Below, piece after piece: positions 24,732-35,298 of a stretch of DNA of 42,811 nucleotides. Position 1 is the first letter of the stretch. Each line of letters opens with the position of its first letter. The stretch comes from Methanosphaera cuniculi. Lineage in GTDB: Archaea > Methanobacteriota > Methanobacteria > Methanobacteriales > Methanobacteriaceae. The notes below the pieces were generated by a model. The model searched no databases and was not told where the DNA came from. It saw nothing but the letters and a program-made list of their open reading frames with translations. The position numbers and the translations under genes were made by a program. The stretch is taken from NCBI RefSeq assembly GCF_003149675.1, contig NZ_LWMS01000004.1, positions 1 through 42,811 of the forward strand. Direction: 5' to 3'.

Positions 24732-27277
24732 ATGAAATATAGAAATTCTAAATTTTTATTAATAGAATTACTAATACTCATAACACTAATAAGTTTCAGT
24801 ACAATTAATGCAACAGATAATACCACAGATACAATAACAACACATGAAAACACACAACATACAATAGATACACAGAAAAACACAAATCTAATTAAAACAC
24901 AACAAAATCAGCAAACAATTACTAATTCTAAAAATGAAAATAATATCATAAATAATCAAACTAAAGAAAAAATAAAAACAAATATAACAACTTTAAATAA
25001 AAATAAAAACACTACAAAAATAACAAAAAAAAAGATACAACAACAGTAAATAGCTATACAGAATTATACAATAAAATAGAAGAAATAAAAACAACATCAA
25101 CAGATCATGAAGCAACAATAACACTAAATCCTGGAAATTACACTATTATAAACACAATTAACTGGGGAAATACAACACAAACAACAAAAGTATTAACAAT
25201 AATTGGAAATGGACAAATAATAGATGGAGAAAACCAAAAACAATTCATGGTAATAAATAAATCATTTACCATAAAATTAGAAAATATAACAATTCAAAGA
25301 TGTCACAAATCAGAAGGTGGAGCAATATATAATGATGGAATTTTAAACATTACAAATTCATACTTTAATGAAAATTCTGCAGGATATGGTGGAGTAATAT
25401 ATAATAATATAAGTGCAGTAAGTCATGTAACAATTATAAATTCAAGCTTCACAAAAAATACTGTATCATATGATGGTGGATCAATATATAATAAAGCTTT
25501 ATTAAATATTACAAATTCAAACTTCACACAAAACAGTGCAAATTCAGAAGGTGGAGCAATATATAATTATGGTAATATGAATCTTACAAATTCAAACCTT
25601 AATGAAAATAATGCAACAGAAAATGGTGGAGTAATGGCTTTAGAACGACGTTCAAAAGTAAACATTACAAACTCAATATTCTATAATAACAGAGCACATA
25701 ATGGAGCAGTAATAACTCAACAAACATATACTGGTATTATACCACAAGAAAGTATCTTAAATATTAGAAATTCAAACTTTACACAAAATATAGCAGAAGA
25801 ATATGGTGGAGTAATACATAATAATATTAATTGTAGTATTAATATTATAGATTCAAATTTTAATAAAAATAATGCAAATACTGGTGGAGTAATAAATAAT
25901 TTTGGAGATATAATAATTATAACAAACTCAAATTTCACAGAAAATACGGCAACAGCAAATGGAGGAGCAATAAATAACCTAAGAGATTTAATAATAAATA
26001 ATACACAATTTTCTAATAATAAAGCAAACAATAATAATACAATTTATTCAACAAAAAATTTCACACTTAAAAACTCAAATATTACAAATAATATGAGAGA
26101 TATTGAGTTTAAATCAACAAATACATTAGCCCACTAATAGGAGAGGTACCAGTAATAATAAATGTAGATAAACAAACAATACATACAACAATAAAAGATG
26201 GATTGCTAAATGTAACACTACCAACAAACACACTAGCTCCAGGAGAATACACAATAACAATAACAATACCTGAAAGTACAAACTATAACAATGCAACTAT
26301 CATACAAAACTTAAATATAACAAAACGAAGTATTGCAAATATAACATTAGATGATATGAACATAACCTCAATGACAAATGAAACATTATACCTTATAATA
26401 AATGATACAAAAGGAAATCAATTAATTGGAAACACAGAAGTATGCATAAAAATAAATAGAAAAACACAAATTAAAACACAAATAACAGATGGAATCCTAA
26501 AATATAACAATACCAACAGACACATTTAAAAATCCAACATACCATATGTTAATAATACTCGGATCAAATACTAACTATAATATGGGAACAATAACACAAA
26601 CAATAAACATACAAAAAAGAAACACAACAATACAAATAGAAACAAACACACCCAAAACACTAGAAAATCTAATAGTTAATGTGACAATAACACAAGATGA
26701 TAAAACACCTGTTAATGGTGGATTTGTAATATTTAAATCAGTGGAATAACACTAAAAGATGAAAATGGTAAATTAATACGAGCAGATGTAGTAAATGGAA
26801 AAGCACAATTAAATTACACTCTAACAACACAAATAGAAGCAAGAAACTCAAACATAACAGTAGTTTACATAAATTTATTCTATAATAAAGAAAGTATTAC
26901 ACAAAATCTAACAATAATAAAAAAATACCATACCTGATAAAACACTCACAGACATAAAAGTTATTCAAGGAACAAACACAACACTAACAATAACAGTAAA
27001 TGATACAAACGGAAAACAAATTCAAGGAAAAACACAAATATGTATTAAAATAAATGGAGTAACATTTATAAAAACAACCATAACAGACGGGTTAATAAAT
27101 GTAGAAATACCAACAGATACATTTGAAAATCCAACATACAAACTAACAATAATACTAGGTGAAAACAGTCTATATAATAAGGCAACATATAATGGAACAC
27201 TCATAGTAGTTAAACCACAGATATATTATAAGAAAAATTCTACATCATCAAAAATAGTACAAATAATAAAAGTATAA
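24732..27277 (+). pseudogene. Adhesin-like Asn/Thr-rich surface protein, multiply frameshifted
   Basis: The gene starts with a signal peptide (MKYRNSKFLLIELLILITLI, then SFSTINATD) after GAGGACTTTTAT. A Thr/Asn-rich linker is followed by parallel beta-helix repeats of roughly 25 residues with the pattern GGAIYN-G-LNITNSNFTQNSA (25,300-26,100), then Ig-like repeats (IPTDTFENPTYKLTIILG-type) to the end. The reading frame changes at least five times: in an A9 run at 25,025-25,033, near 26,120-26,132, near 26,505-26,512, at about 26,735 (an A is missing), and near 26,921-26,935. The first product would stop at 25,049. So many breaks indicate decay. The last frame ends at 27,277, followed by a pyrimidine-rich trailer. 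There is no visible cell-wall anchor. Confidence 0.8.
25025..25033 (+). repeat. A9 homopolymer at the first frameshift of the adhesin pseudogene
   Basis: Adding one A (or removing two) joins the signal-peptide frame to the downstream frame that reads DTTTVNSYTELYNKIEEIK. Such runs are prone to slippage. Confidence 0.6.
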
Positions 27278-27326
27278 AAAAAAGTTAAAAGAATAATAAT
27301 AGAAACAATTCTCTTTTATTAACATA

Positions 27327-27344
27327 TTCTTTCTCTTTTTTTTT
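27327..27344 (+). terminator. Pyrimidine-rich plus U9 trailer of the adhesin pseudogene
   Basis: TTCTTTCTC is followed by T9, about 50 nt past the last stop codon. Confidence 0.4.
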
Positions 27345-27554
27345 ATTTTCATTCGGAAAAATATGAAATAGTATACTAGTTTTAAAATTTTTTATATTAA
27401 ACATAAACTTCTTAAAGAGTAATTGGAATTTTTTTAAATTTTTTTTTTGTTGAAATTCTTATTTTTTTGTAATTATTAATAAATTACTAGATTTTACATA
27501 ATTTTATTAAAATATCCTTTAAAATTAATTTTAATAGATTTTAATCTAAATAAA

Positions 27555-27565
27555 GGGGGGGGGGG
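27555..27565 (+). repeat. G11 homopolymer
   Basis: Eleven consecutive Gs followed by TGAAAAAGATATG stand out in very AT-rich DNA, about 160-170 bp before the adhesin start codon. Confidence 0.85.
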
Positions 27566-27737
27566 TGAAAAAGATATGTTGTAATATCTTAAAATCTAGT
27601 TTTATTTTTGTATTTATTTAAGTTTTAAATAGTTATTTTTTTCTAAATATGATTGTATAAATTATTAAAATATTTTTTAATTTTTATAAAATTATTTTAA
27701 ATAGTTTATAGTAATAATTATAATGGATTTTTTTTAT

Positions 27738-28028
27738 ATGAATAAGAATACAAAATTTTTATTCTTAGGTTTAACACTACTTATATTACTAGTATCAATT
27801 AGTAGTATTAATGCAACAAATGATATCAATGATAATGGCATATCAGATACCAGCATTAATTTACAAGATACTTCAAATAGTAATATAACTTCAACTATAA
27901 AATCCTCAAATATAAAGGATACTAAAGCTGAAATATCTAAACCTATTAATAAAAATAAAACTATAAAAACAACAAGTAAAGATAAACAAATTAAAAAAAC
28001 AATTGATACAAACTCAAACAGCAAATGA
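27738..28028 (+). CDS. Signal-peptide portion of the large adhesin-like protein (out of frame with the rest)
   Basis: This short frame encodes the N-terminus of the large surface protein: a signal peptide MNKNTKFLFLGLTLLILLVS followed by ISSINATND and a Thr/Lys/Ser-rich linker, ending at 28,028. It closely resembles the N-terminus of the neighbouring adhesin pseudogene (both have INATND/INATDN after the hydrophobic core). An ATG at 27,723 is also in frame, but the start at 27,738 aligns with the neighbour; neither has a good ribosome binding site. The frame is lost at or near an A7 run (27,993-27,999). Removal of one A would join it to the 2,343-codon frame that follows. As sequenced, about 97 residues would be made and secreted. 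Confidence 0.7.
   Translation: MNKNTKFLFLGLTLLILLVSISSINATNDINDNGISDTSINLQDTSNSNITSTIKSSNIKDTKAEISKPINKNKTIKTTSKDKQIKKTIDTNSNSK
27993..27999 (+). repeat. A7 run at the adhesin frameshift
   Basis: The downstream frame is open from 27,967, so the shift must fall between 27,967 and 28,028; this A7 is the longest homopolymer in that interval. Confidence 0.6.
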
Positions 28029-31000
28029 CTATGAAACACTAAAAACTTCTTGGAATAATATTCAAGAAAATGGTGATAATACAACACAATACACAATTAA
28101 CCTTAAAGATGGAAACTATAATTTTAAAGAAGAATTATCTTCTAATATTACAGATTTAAGACATATTACAATTAATGGTAATAATGTAGATAAAACAATC
28201 TTTGATGGAGAAAATAAGACAAGATTCTTTAACATTACAAGTATGAATCAAATTATTAATTTTAATAATATAACATTTAAAAATGGATTAAATGACTCGC
28301 TTGGTGGAGCTATATATACTCAAAGTGAATTAAATATTAATAATTGTAACTTTATAGATAATAAAGTTAGTACAACTACACCATCTATTTATGGTGGAGC
28401 AATATATGTTAATAATAATCTAACAGTTGTAAATTCAACCTTTATTAATAATAAACTCATACAAGAAGGTTATAATGGATGTTATGGGGGTGCTATCTAC
28501 TTTGCCCAAAAAGATACCTTATACACATGTAATATAACTTATTCTAACTTCATTAATAACTCTGCAAATGGAGAAAGAGGACGTGGTGGAGCTATAGCAA
28601 TTCAATCAGGTAGGATTACAGCTCATATTACAAACTGTAATTTTGAAGGAAATTATGCATCATATACTTATGGTGGAAGTGATATTGCTCTGGGAAGTTC
28701 TTCTAATAAAACTGTAGAATACTGTGTATTTAATACATCAAATAAACGTTACATGGATTATACTATAGTAGGAAAAAATTATTTTATTAATGATAAAAGT
28801 GGTTTTACATTTATTGTAAATGGAAAATATGCTAGTGTATTTAATCAGAAAACTAAAAAACTTGATATTAAATATATCTATGAAGATAAAGATAAAGATG
28901 AAATTATTAATAATCTTGGTTTAGGATATGTGATAAATATTACATCATCATCTGATCTTATTAATACAACAAAAATATCATTAAATCCAGAAAATAATTA
29001 CACAACAAGGATAGATATTAGTAAACTTCCAGCAAATCATGAAAATATAACATTAACATCAGGTAACATTTTAATAGCTAATATTATATATGATCATTCA
29101 AATGTAGAATTTAACAATATCACAGCAAAACCAGGAGAAACAATAACATTAAATGCTACATTTAAAACTTCAGATAATAAACTTATACCAAATGGAAAAG
29201 TAGCATTTAAAATCAATGGATGTACAATAGGACATAGCAATATTAAGTATGGAACAGCAAAACTAAACTACACAATACCAGAAAACTACTCAGCAAAAGA
29301 TTACATACTAACAACAACATATGGAGGAAGTAGCAAATTCATAGAAGCACGTACTAACTCAACACTACATCTTAAAAAACTTGTTACAAAAACAAATCTA
29401 ACAACAACAATTGAAGGAAACATACTAAAAATAACAGTAGATCCAAAAGATGAAAAAGGAAACACAGTAAAAACTGGAAAAATATGTGTAAAAATAGAAG
29501 GAAAAACACTACAAAACCTAAAAATAAAAGGAAAAACAACACTAAACTTCACAATACCAAAAAGTTGGAACAACCGAGAAATAAAAGTTCTAGCAATATA
29601 TGGAGAAAATAACAACCATAAAGAAAGCAGAACTGAAATAAAAACAAAACTAGTGTTAAACACAAAAACAACAAAAACAGATGAAGTAATAAATAACTAC
29701 TATGTATCAGATCTTACAGGATCAGACACAAACACAGGATCACAAACTAGTCCATTTAAAACAATACAAAAAGCAATAAACACAATAAATACAAACAAAC
29801 AAAATGCAAACATATACCTAGATGGAAACTTCAAAGGAGTAGGAAATACAAACCTAACAGTACCTGGAAATCTTCATATAAACTTTATAGGAGTAGGAAA
29901 TTCAAGTATAGATGGAGAAGTAAATTATACCATAAAAACAATTCTTGACCCAGATGAATACTATTGGTTATCTACACCAATATGGTATCCATACAATAAT
30001 GCAACTGGAAACTGGGCTATGAACATAACAAGTGGAACTGGACTTATAAAACTAAGTAATCTTACAATTAAAAACTGTTGGAATCCAGGAGAAAGTAATT
30101 TTGAATCATACCTAACAGGTACAATTACAAATAATGGAAATCTTATAGTTAATAACGTATCATTTATATATAACCATGGTGGAGTAGGTGCTGGTATAAA
30201 AAATAATTCTGAAGGAAATCTCACAGTTTTAAATAGCTTATTTGAAGCAAACCGTAAAAGTAACAGTACAGGTAACTATGGGGCAGGAATATATAATAAT
30301 GGAACAGCAACAATAATAAACTCTACATTCCAGAAAAACTATGCAAGATGGGGAACAGTTACAAATGATAAAAACTTAACTATTATCAATTCAACTATTC
30401 GTGATAACATTGAATATGATGGTGGAAGTACATATAAAACAGGAACTGGAATTACAGCTAATACTCAATCAACAAACTTTTATGCTAACTTAACTATGGA
30501 TAATGTAACAACTGTAGTTGATAGATGTACATTTATTAACAATGATCAACTTGACATCTATTTAGATCAATCAAATATAAATATTACAAACTGTGTATTT
30601 AATAATTCAACAGGAATATATGTACCTAAATTTACGAATGATTTTAGTTATTATAATATAAGTATAATAAATAATACATTTAATTCTCCTAGAGGATCTT
30701 CATTATTCAAAAGTCTTTCATCATTAAATGAACTTCAATTTGCATTAAAAGCATATGCAAATGCATACTATGTGATTGAAAATAACACTGTATTAAATAT
30801 TACAGGTGGAGAAACATATGCTGTGGAAATTAAATCAGATAATGTAATACTCAAAAATAATACATTTAATCGTGTAATTTCAGTTATTGGGAAAAATAAC
30901 ACTATAACTAGAAATAATATTACAACACAAGAAGATATATATGGTATTGTAATTGGAAGTAGTAGTTTAACAAATGTTACAAATAACTACATATCAACAA

Positions 31001-34000
31001 AAGGATTCTTAGGAAGTGCAGCAATTAACTATGATTCATTAACAACAAATATTATAGAAAATAACACACCTCAAGCATCACTCATACAAGTTGATGATGA
31101 TACATTCTATAGATACTTTGATGATGATGGAAAATTACTTAATACATTTAAAAACATAACACAAATTCAAATAAATAACCCATTAACAAATAAAAATATT
31201 ATCCTAGATAAAGATATACAAATTATACAAACTAGTAATATAATATCATCTAACTTAACAATAACCATAAATAATGCTAAAGCAAATATAAATGGTGTTA
31301 AAATAGTAAATACAAACAAAGAACCAGGATTAATCTTTAATTCTAATGAAAATATTGTTGAAAATGTAGCTATAACAACAAATGCTGATAATACAATAGT
31401 TCTTAATGGAGAAAATAATAATATTACAAACAATGTATTAATTGCAGATATTCTTGTAGGAGATGAATCTGTAAAAACAACATCAACAACAAATAAAATA
31501 GAAGATAATACTCCATCTTATAAAAATTATATTATCACAGAGAAAAATTATAATGAATACTTTGATAATCAAGGAAACATGAAACCAATAAGTGACATAC
31601 GTGAAATTTACTTATTAATTAATGGAACTATTAAATCAAAAGAATTCATATTTAATATAGATAGAACAATTAACTTACAAAATTATCAAAATGCAGTATT
31701 AACTAATTGTACAATAAAAACATTAGGAAATACTAAACTAAATATTAAAAACATAACAATAATAAATAATAATGAAAAAACACCAATTATAATCAATTCA
31801 CCAGTAATTAACATAGAATACACAAATATTACAGCTGATACAAATGCAATTAATATAACAAATGTATCATCAGCTAGTTTCAATATTAATTATAATAATA
31901 TTTTTGTAAATAGTTCTGATAATGTAGCATCAATAAGTATTAGAAATGTAACACCAACATCAGCAAATATAAGAAGTAATAATATAACTACCTATGGTCC
32001 TGCAACAAATCTTAACTGGGTAAGTGGTATTGTTTCAACATGTTCTATTGAACTTATTAATACAACAGGTGTAACAGTAAGTGTTAATAATATAACTACA
32101 AGTTATAATTCATATAAAGATGAATATGATACAATATATTCAGTAAATATGATAGGTAATAAAACTGGAAATGTAAATACTATAAGTAGTAATAATATTA
32201 ATACAAATGGTCATAATTATGCTTATGCAATTAACAGTAACTATCAAACAATAAAATCAAACTATAATCGAATAATAACAAAAGGACAATCACCAGCAGG
32301 AATTCAAGTAATGGGATCAAATGGAACTAGGTTAAGTGATATTATAACTTGTAATGGTTCATATGCACAAGGTATTATATTATCAATGTGTAATAACACA
32401 CAAGCATCTTCATCATCAATAGTACTTAATGGAAATAAAACTGTAGGATTTAGTTTATATCAATGTAATAATTGTGATTTCCAGGCAAACAAAATAAAAC
32501 TTAATGGAACAAATGCTGAGGCATTTAATATAGTTTCATCAGAAAATAGCAATATAACAAATAATATAATAAATACAATTGCAAGAAATATTACAAATGA
32601 TAGTGCTGATATAAAATTAATAAATACAAGTGGTATGCAGATTTCAGGAAGTACAATATCAACACTAAATAAATACACAATAACTCTTGATAAAGAATCA
32701 AGTGGAAATCTTATTAAAACAAATACACTCTATTCAAATGAATATTATGCAGAAGATTCAATTATGGATAATGGAATTTTAAATCGTATACGTTTAAACT
32801 ATCCTGAAAATCCAACATCATTTATTACTCTTAATGAAAAAACATACTCTGAATTCTTTGATAAAAATGGAGTATTAAAAGATGAAATACCATCACATAT
32901 TACAATATTAATTTCAGGAAACTTATATGGAAAAACACTTAATATAACCAAACCATTAAATTTAATTTCAGAGAAAACAACACTTGAAGATTGTATAATA
33001 ATTATTGATAAAAAAGCTACAAATACAAATATAACAGGTGTAACTTTAGTAGGAAAAAATACTAAAGTTAAAATTTATGCAGATAACTGTACTTTTAATA
33101 TGGATAAATTAAATATTACATCAACAAATAATATAAATCCAATATTAATACTTGGAAATAATAACAATATCATGTTATCTAATGGTGTGATAAGAGGAGC
33201 ATCAGAAAATAATGCAACAATAATTACAATAGAAGGAGATTCTAATAAAATTAACATAGAGACTTTAGAATCACAATACTATAATGTAATTGGTGTTTTA
33301 TTAAATAATGCAAATAATAACTATATAAACATGACAAAGAGTTCTACTTTCCAACCTTTCTATGCTAATGAAGCATGTGGAGTAGTGCTTAATAACTCAA
33401 ATTATAACATAGTAGATGCTTCAATTGGATGTTATTCATCTGACCATATGGTAAATTTAAAATTAAATAATTCATCATATAACAAGTTTAGTGGAAGTTT
33501 AAGAGCAGATATATCAAATACACAATTAATATTAGTGGAAAATAATTCAACATATAATAGATTTGAAAACATAAATATACCAGGGTATGGAACTAATACT
33601 ATTAGAACAATACCTATAATAATAAATAACTCACACAATAATACAATAAGAGATTGCTCCATACAATCAGGAAATTCAGGAAATCTAATAAATATTATTG
33701 AAGGAGTAGGAAATACAATTGAATATAACAGTTTAATAACAGCTACACACGGGGGAGATGTTGCAGTATTGCAAGAAAATATAAATGATACAGTAAATAA
33801 TATAGTAAGATATAATGTTGGAAAAGTAGTTAATGTACAAGTAAGTTCAAATATAGTATCTTCAACAGATGCACTTAGCAGTGTATTATTTAATGTTACA
33901 TTTAAATATCGTCCAGATAGACAATATATACCTGTAGAAGATGGTCTTGTAATATTCATAGTTAATGGTAAAGAAGTAGGAAATATAACTCTTAGTAGTG

Positions 34001-35034
34001 ATGATAATGGTACAGCACTTTATAATTATACATTAACAAAAGATGATGTTGGATCATTAGATGTAAAAATTAGATATATAGATCTAAAAGCAGAAAAACA
34101 ATTAAAAATTTTAAATAAAACTATTGAAATTAATAAATTTAGTACAACTACTTTAATGCCTAATATAACAAATCCTAAAGTAGAAGTAAATCCAAAAGTA
34201 ATGATTATGGATTCAAATGGTAATATTGTATATGAAGGTAATGTAACATTTAAACTTGGAAATAAAACATCTACTGTAAGTATAGTAAATGGATTAGCAC
34301 AAACTACATTTAGTCTAAAAGATCTTGACATGGGAGATTATGAACTTATAGCAGAATTTAATGGAAATAATATTCAAAAATCTTCAAATACAACAGTCAT
34401 ATTATCAGTTGGAAAAAAAGATATAGTATTAGATACTAAAACAATTAACACAAACATGGGTGCAAAATTATTAATTAATGAAACACTCTATGATGTATAT
34501 GGAAACCAACTAGTAGGAAAAAATAAAGTAGCAATTAAATATAATGGAAAAACAATACTAAAAACAACTATAAACAATGGAAAACTATGTGAATACATAG
34601 AAATACCAAAAACATTAAGAAGTAATAATACTTTAGAAATAGTAGTTGGTGAAAATAGTAAATATAATACAAAAAGATGTAACTTCACAATAAATGCATA
34701 CAAACAAGGAGCTTTAATTAACATTAATAAAATAACAGCTAAACCTGGAGATTACATAACACTAAAAGCAACATTTAAAACAAATATGACAAATGAAAAT
34801 ATAACAAGTGGTAAAGTAGCATTTAAAATAAATGGAATAACTCAAAAAGATGTAGATGAAAATGGTGTTGTAAATTCTGAACCATTAAGAATATCAAATG
34901 GAGAAGCAACAATACACCTATACATTCCAAAAGACATGAAAAGTAAAACATATAATATAACAGTAACATACTCAGGAAATAGTTACGTAGAAACTGCAAG
35001 ATGCACACAAGAAGCATTAACAATAAAAGCATAA
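28003..35034 (+). CDS. Giant adhesin-like Asn/Thr-rich protein, main body
   Basis: This reading frame of 2,343 codons is uninterrupted and encodes an extracellular protein very rich in Asn, Thr, Ile and Ser. From the N-terminal side: a parallel beta-helix with GGAIY repeats (residues about 30-250), two Ig-like domains (about 366-552, with ITAKPGETITLNATF), a second pectate-lyase-like beta-helix beginning YVSDLTGSDTNTGSQTSPF (about 567) and continuing to about 1950, then about four Ig-like domains ending with KITAKPGDYITLKATF. Three copies of a YxEYFDxxGxL module occur at about 31,090, 31,545 and 32,835. There is no C-terminal anchor. It lacks its own signal peptide, which is encoded out of frame just upstream; the first codon here (TTG) is not a credible start. 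Likely role: surface adhesion. Confidence 0.8.
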   Translation: MIQTQTANDYETLKTSWNNIQENGDNTTQYTINLKDGNYNFKEELSSNITDLRHITINGNNVDKTIFDGENKTRFFNITSMNQIINFNNITFKNGLNDSLGGAIYTQSELNINNCNFIDNKVSTTTPSIYGGAIYVNNNLTVVNSTFINNKLIQEGYNGCYGGAIYFAQKDTLYTCNITYSNFINNSANGERGRGGAIAIQSGRITAHITNCNFEGNYASYTYGGSDIALGSSSNKTVEYCVFNTSNKRYMDYTIVGKNYFINDKSGFTFIVNGKYASVFNQKTKKLDIKYIYEDKDKDEIINNLGLGYVINITSSSDLINTTKISLNPENNYTTRIDISKLPANHENITLTSGNILIANIIYDHSNVEFNNITAKPGETITLNATFKTSDNKLIPNGKVAFKINGCTIGHSNIKYGTAKLNYTIPENYSAKDYILTTTYGGSSKFIEARTNSTLHLKKLVTKTNLTTTIEGNILKITVDPKDEKGNTVKTGKICVKIEGKTLQNLKIKGKTTLNFTIPKSWNNREIKVLAIYGENNNHKESRTEIKTKLVLNTKTTKTDEVINNYYVSDLTGSDTNTGSQTSPFKTIQKAINTINTNKQNANIYLDGNFKGVGNTNLTVPGNLHINFIGVGNSSIDGEVNYTIKTILDPDEYYWLSTPIWYPYNNATGNWAMNITSGTGLIKLSNLTIKNCWNPGESNFESYLTGTITNNGNLIVNNVSFIYNHGGVGAGIKNNSEGNLTVLNSLFEANRKSNSTGNYGAGIYNNGTATIINSTFQKNYARWGTVTNDKNLTIINSTIRDNIEYDGGSTYKTGTGITANTQSTNFYANLTMDNVTTVVDRCTFINNDQLDIYLDQSNINITNCVFNNSTGIYVPKFTNDFSYYNISIINNTFNSPRGSSLFKSLSSLNELQFALKAYANAYYVIENNTVLNITGGETYAVEIKSDNVILKNNTFNRVISVIGKNNTITRNNITTQEDIYGIVIGSSSLTNVTNNYISTKGFLGSAAINYDSLTTNIIENNTPQASLIQVDDDTFYRYFDDDGKLLNTFKNITQIQINNPLTNKNIILDKDIQIIQTSNIISSNLTITINNAKANINGVKIVNTNKEPGLIFNSNENIVENVAITTNADNTIVLNGENNNITNNVLIADILVGDESVKTTSTTNKIEDNTPSYKNYIITEKNYNEYFDNQGNMKPISDIREIYLLINGTIKSKEFIFNIDRTINLQNYQNAVLTNCTIKTLGNTKLNIKNITIINNNEKTPIIINSPVINIEYTNITADTNAINITNVSSASFNINYNNIFVNSSDNVASISIRNVTPTSANIRSNNITTYGPATNLNWVSGIVSTCSIELINTTGVTVSVNNITTSYNSYKDEYDTIYSVNMIGNKTGNVNTISSNNINTNGHNYAYAINSNYQTIKSNYNRIITKGQSPAGIQVMGSNGTRLSDIITCNGSYAQGIILSMCNNTQASSSSIVLNGNKTVGFSLYQCNNCDFQANKIKLNGTNAEAFNIVSSENSNITNNIINTIARNITNDSADIKLINTSGMQISGSTISTLNKYTITLDKESSGNLIKTNTLYSNEYYAEDSIMDNGILNRIRLNYPENPTSFITLNEKTYSEFFDKNGVLKDEIPSHITILISGNLYGKTLNITKPLNLISEKTTLEDCIIIIDKKATNTNITGVTLVGKNTKVKIYADNCTFNMDKLNITSTNNINPILILGNNNNIMLSNGVIRGASENNATIITIEGDSNKINIETLESQYYNVIGVLLNNANNNYINMTKSSTFQPFYANEACGVVLNNSNYNIVDASIGCYSSDHMVNLKLNNSSYNKFSGSLRADISNTQLILVENNSTYNRFENINIPGYGTNTIRTIPIIINNSHNNTIRDCSIQSGNSGNLINIIEGVGNTIEYNSLITATHGGDVAVLQENINDTVNNIVRYNVGKVVNVQVSSNIVSSTDALSSVLFNVTFKYRPDRQYIPVEDGLVIFIVNGKEVGNITLSSDDNGTALYNYTLTKDDVGSLDVKIRYIDLKAEKQLKILNKTIEINKFSTTTLMPNITNPKVEVNPKVMIMDSNGNIVYEGNVTFKLGNKTSTVSIVNGLAQTTFSLKDLDMGDYELIAEFNGNNIQKSSNTTVILSVGKKDIVLDTKTINTNMGAKLLINETLYDVYGNQLVGKNKVAIKYNGKTILKTTINNGKLCEYIEIPKTLRSNNTLEIVVGENSKYNTKRCNFTINAYKQGALININKITAKPGDYITLKATFKTNMTNENITSGKVAFKINGITQKDVDENGVVNSEPLRISNGEATIHLYIPKDMKSKTYNITVTYSGNSYVETARCTQEALTIKA

Positions 35035-35066
35035 ACTTAAAAAAAGAAGAATCTACATTTAAATTT

Positions 35067-35089
35067 CACTCCCCTCCCTTCTTTTTTTT
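35067..35089 (+). terminator. CU-rich plus U8 trailer of the large adhesin gene
   Basis: CACTCCCCTCCCTTC is followed by T8, and after CTTA by a further T9, about 33 nt past the stop. Confidence 0.55.
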
Positions 35090-35218
35090 CTTATTTTTTT
35101 TTGATAATTAAAAATTATTATATTAATATTATCACTACATTTTCTAACCTAAAACTTAAAAAAAGAAGATTATCATAAATTTAATTTTTATAGTGATAAA
35201 TAACCTAAACAAAAAAAA

Positions 35219-35252
35219 GAGGATGGAGGGTAAAAAAGAGAGGATGGAAGAA
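35219..35252 (-). terminator. CU-rich double trailer of metX
   Basis: On the minus strand CTTCTTCCATCCTCTC is followed by T6, then CCCTCCATCCTC and a T7 run. These are two copies of the same CU-rich/U-run arrangement. Confidence 0.5.
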
Positions 35253-35298
35253 GATATCCTGAAATTTTTTATTTTATGAAAACTTTTTAATAATATTC

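Larger units (their letters stand above)
27278..27737. other. Region upstream of the large adhesin gene
   Basis: This gap of about 450 bp contains the trailer of the preceding pseudogene (TTCTTTCTC plus T9 at 27,327-27,344), a G11 run at 27,555-27,565 and TTTTTATAAAA (27,681-27,691), a possible TATA box. No gene was seen. Confidence 0.45.
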
